Shown: piece by piece, positions 48,886 through 64,000 of the stretch
Numbering within the stretch: the first letter of the stretch is position 1
Layout: the number at the start of each line of letters is the position of its first letter
Assembly (NCBI RefSeq): GCF_018143015.1
Contig: NC_054756.1
Location: 20,109,361 to 20,173,360 of the forward strand
Reading direction: 5' to 3'
DNA from: Lytechinus variegatus
Lineage: Eukaryota > Echinodermata > Echinoidea > Temnopleuroida > Toxopneustidae
Length of the DNA: 64,000 nt
Notes under the pieces: model-generated
The model's input: only the letters and a program-made list of their open reading frames with translations
What the model was told of the DNA's origin: nothing
The model's database searches: none
Made by a program: the position numbers and the translations under genes

Positions 48886-49714
48886 TAGGCCCGTTTCGGG
48901 TACACGTGTACACGTGTACACGCACGGTCAAGTCAGTGCACGTGTACTAAATTCCATCACCGTGTACACGGTAGCATCTACATAAAGCTTGCATGGGACT
49001 ACAAAGTCAGTGAACAAGCTCACAGCCTCACATTAAATCTTAGTTCTCAGAGACTGCACATATTTTAATTACTAATATGTCAATATATTTCAATTAATCT
49101 AGAGTGAGCTCACTTCAAAAATCGCCGATTTAATCCACATTCATTCTGGAGACTCAAGTTTTTGTACCACGAAATGGCCCGAAAGCGCTGCTCAATCACA
49201 CTCAGAGCCAATTTGAGAATCACCAATTGCGACAGCGATCATTGCTACAACTTACGTGTTATACGCTCGTACACTTGTGCTATAAGCCTACAAACAAACG
49301 CTCCTCAAATTGGCAACAAAATAATGAAAATCAATCGATAACTTCAGTTACACTTAATTCTGCAGCGATCTGTGCATGCATGTACAGTACAGTATACAAA
49401 ATGCGCATCCAACGAGCGTCGGCGCTAGCTAGGGCCCTGCACTGATTTTCTTTTGCATTCTTTATTAATTTAATGCGCTGCTAAGCTGAGTAAACTTTTA
49501 ATTTGCGCCAATTTTTGTGGATTGATACTTCAAACTTCTAAGGTAAGCTTTAGAACCGTGACTTAGGTTATATAGACCCCCTTTTATGACATGTTGATGC
49601 GGGTCCGTGTCGACATGAAAACATAACTCGCTCTCACCGTGTTTACAACGTGTACACGACCGAAAAACATGCCGTGTACACGTGCATCAAAAATGGACTT
49701 TCAAAACGGGCCTA
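48886..49714. mobile_element. hAT-like non-autonomous element with 8-bp target duplication
   Basis: An 829-bp element with inverted ends TAGGCCCGTTT and AAACGGGCCTA. The 8-bp direct repeat ATGTATAT flanks it exactly (48878-48885 and 49715-49722), which is the hAT signature. Subterminal regions carry many GTGTACACGTG motifs, mostly near the two ends (48900-48975, 49636-49690), as expected of transposase binding sites. No transposase frame is present. It lies downstream of the kinase gene. Confidence 0.8.
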
Positions 49715-49722
49715 ATGTATAT

Positions 49723-52075
49723 CATACCAAGCATAAAAATACATTGATATTCTGAATTTTGAATTACCAGTAACTTTTCAATTGAAAATATACAAAGTGG
49801 TATGAATAAAAACATACATGTATTCATATCAGCTTGTGATATAAAAGTCTTATGCAATAAGAGTATGTTCAAATTTCATAAGAATTGACAAAAATATATT
49901 ATGTTGAAGCTATGAAGCGACTGTGTGCATTTGTTCTACATCTTTCATTAAAGTCTTTTTTTAATCACATTGACATGTACATACTAATCATTTTGAGCAC
50001 ACACATCATTGAAACAAATACATGTATCTTAATTTACAGCTTTGGCAAATGTTCGAACAAGGTGATGATCTTTTTCATGCAAAATACTGAGACTATGTAA
50101 GAGAGGACATTGTTTTCAATCATGTCAGTGATGCCACATGGCAATACTGTTTGCATTCCCAGAAAAAAAAATAGAATGAAACAATGATCTCAAATGGCCA
50201 TTGCCAGTTTGCAATCGGTTGCAATCCTTTGTGTAACTCGAGGGACCCAAACTACCAGGAGAGTGACATCATTTTTTTTTTCCCTTTGTGAAATTGTGGC
50301 ATTTTACCAAAGATTTATCTTACCAATTTCAAGGCATGGGCAGAGTACTGCATTGACACAGATGACACCATTCCAAATATTTCCTTGAACATCACTCAGA
50401 ATAATAAGCAAGTCTTGTTGGAGAAATGGTCGGGATCAAAAATGCAACTGTGGAAATCATACACAACTTGGTATGCAACCATCTTACAAAGAGTTACAAT
50501 TGATCCGATCAATCTTATCAAACTGTATGGAAATCCATCAATGTCACAACTTTTTTACAGGAAATTCGCACAGTGTCCTTTGTAAACAAAGAGAACACAC
50601 TGAATTTTCAAGAAAACATTGCATGTATGAATATACAGCCAATCTAGAAAATCTTTTAAAGAAACAGGCATTTAAGATGTTGATGTTGCTGGCTTTCCAT
50701 AGTTGTGGTTGATTTGATCAATCACAACTCTTTGTAAGATGGGACTCACAAGCGCACATTTGGGACTTGCACTTGATTTCTGTTTCAAATCTTACTCGTG
50801 AATAAACACACCTCACTTTGCATCAGACTCCTGGACCCGGTTGCACAAAATTCATCAAAAATAAACTTTGCCATCCAGTGGAAACTACCAACGGCCAACC
50901 AAAATCAAGGATTCCACAGGAAAACTCTTCCATAATGGTAACTTTTATGCAGGAAACTACGTGTACGATATAAACCTGCACATTGTATGTACAGTGTATA
51001 TGTAAAAACATAGGTCCCATTTTCCTCTACATCTTTCTTAAACACCCCCCCCCCCTGTCCACCTTCTCCTGGTCTCATTGTATGTAGAATATAAAGCACC
51101 TACTTTTAGAGGTCAATAAGGCAATAGGAAATCAGACAAGCTGTACATATACATGAGATCAGAATATCAGATCAGCCAACCATTTACAAGACTTAAAAGC
51201 ATTATTTCTCATCAAAAAAAGTTGACAATACTAACGTCTTATCAGTGATAACACTTTTACATTGTACATGCAAGTTATTCACATACAGTTTTAGAATAGG
51301 AATATGGTAATTCTGTTCATTCTTAATGAAGCTGATTTTTTGCGATTCTGCGAAGTTACAATTTTATTTCTATAGTTTTTATTTTTCTTTGACTTTATAA
51401 AGTCATGATTATTGAATTTATTTGAAATAGACAACAGGCACATATTTACAAAAAAAGTTTATATAACTGTCTCATGAATAGGCAGGCTGTGAAGTACTGC
51501 AACTAGTAGCCTGACTTTAGCGTATTCAACAATATACCCCAAGGCATATAACTCTGATTTTCAGACAAAATACTGTACAAATTTAAGCTATGCATTGCTT
51601 TATTGAAATTATTGAATATTTATTTATTTTGCATTTAAAAAAGATCGCATCTGCAGACTTTTGATATAATTACAATATTTCAAACTGTAGTCAAGGTGAT
51701 ACTGAGAAGATACAAACTCCAGTACTGCAAGATCTAATTGAACATTTCTTAAACGAGACATGAGCATTCAGTGTAAGAAGAAAGTCGTGTAATGTAAAAG
51801 CTACAAGTTTACACATTAATTAAACACCACCATGAATATTTATGAGTGGACCTAAGATTCAGAGTACCGGTACACACTTTCAGTGACACTTGGCAGCCTT
51901 AACACATCTAACCCTTGTCAGATGCAATTCTGAGTGAGCCGAATGAGTGATTTCATTTCCACAAACCGCATGGATGGTCCTGCCATGTCTCCAACATTGA
52001 TATTTAATACGATGATCTTGTTCTATAATCCTCAATTGATTGATTGCACTCTTTAGATCGAACTTCGGCTGAATA
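49723..52075. other. Region downstream of the MAK/CILK1-like gene
   Basis: AT-rich sequence, probably including the kinase 3' UTR. TTTATTTATT at 51619-51628 (AATAAATAAA on the minus strand) is a candidate polyadenylation signal about 450 bp past the stop. No exon is recognised. Confidence 0.35.

Positions 52076-64000
<11,925 letters not shown>

Overview
The window looks like nuclear DNA of a marine deuterostome, most likely an echinoderm such as a sea urchin. Reasons: low GC; intron-rich genes with GT/AG junctions; an SRCR/EGF modular gene, an intronless RING-less TRIM gene and an intronless otopetrin-like gene side by side; and a very dense load of short foldback elements, tRNA-derived SINEs and 4-bp microsatellites. 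No bacterial operons, CRISPR arrays or viral genomes are seen. The species call is inference; no marker gene fixes it.

Layout. Positions 1-10805 and 14438-25256 are two arms of one large inverted repeat (about 10.8 kb each). They enclose 3.1 kb of single-copy-looking sequence (10806-13937) and a run of exactly 500 N (13938-14437). The window's first base mirrors 25256, so the outer limit of the left arm is not visible. The round gap size, the numerous small differences between arms and the head-to-head order fit two allelic contigs scaffolded against each other at least as well as a real palindrome. Each arm carries exons of one modular secreted or receptor gene: a signal-peptide exon, a Cys-bearing exon, an EGF exon and the first half of an SRCR domain. 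The second SRCR half is found only at 13187-13354. All junctions are in phase 1. Two of these exons in the right arm carry single-base losses that break the reading frame.

From 25257 to 64000 the sequence is single-copy within the window. On the minus strand lie an otopetrin-like 12-TM channel gene with one internal frameshift (29906-31869), a RING-less TRIM protein with B-boxes, coiled coil and a C-terminal repeat region (37613-39472), and the 3' two thirds of a MAK/CILK1-type ciliary kinase gene (exons between 52076 and 63193, 5' part beyond the right edge). Nine kinase exons were placed by frame-consistent GT/AG splicing, and the protein ends in the family's typical C-terminal tail.

The rest is repeats: foldback elements with TA or TTAA ends, one 829-bp element with a perfect 8-bp target duplication, a Tc1/mariner-style family present twice, three SINE-like families, tandem (TCAA)n, (TATC)n, (TGAT)n, (TTGG)n and (TTA)n arrays, a GGCGCC minisatellite, and an intronic cluster of about 12 copies of TCACGGACGGACA. 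The genes show no obvious shared pathway. Read on the reverse strand, the kinase, TRIM, otopetrin and right-arm SRCR genes all point the same way.
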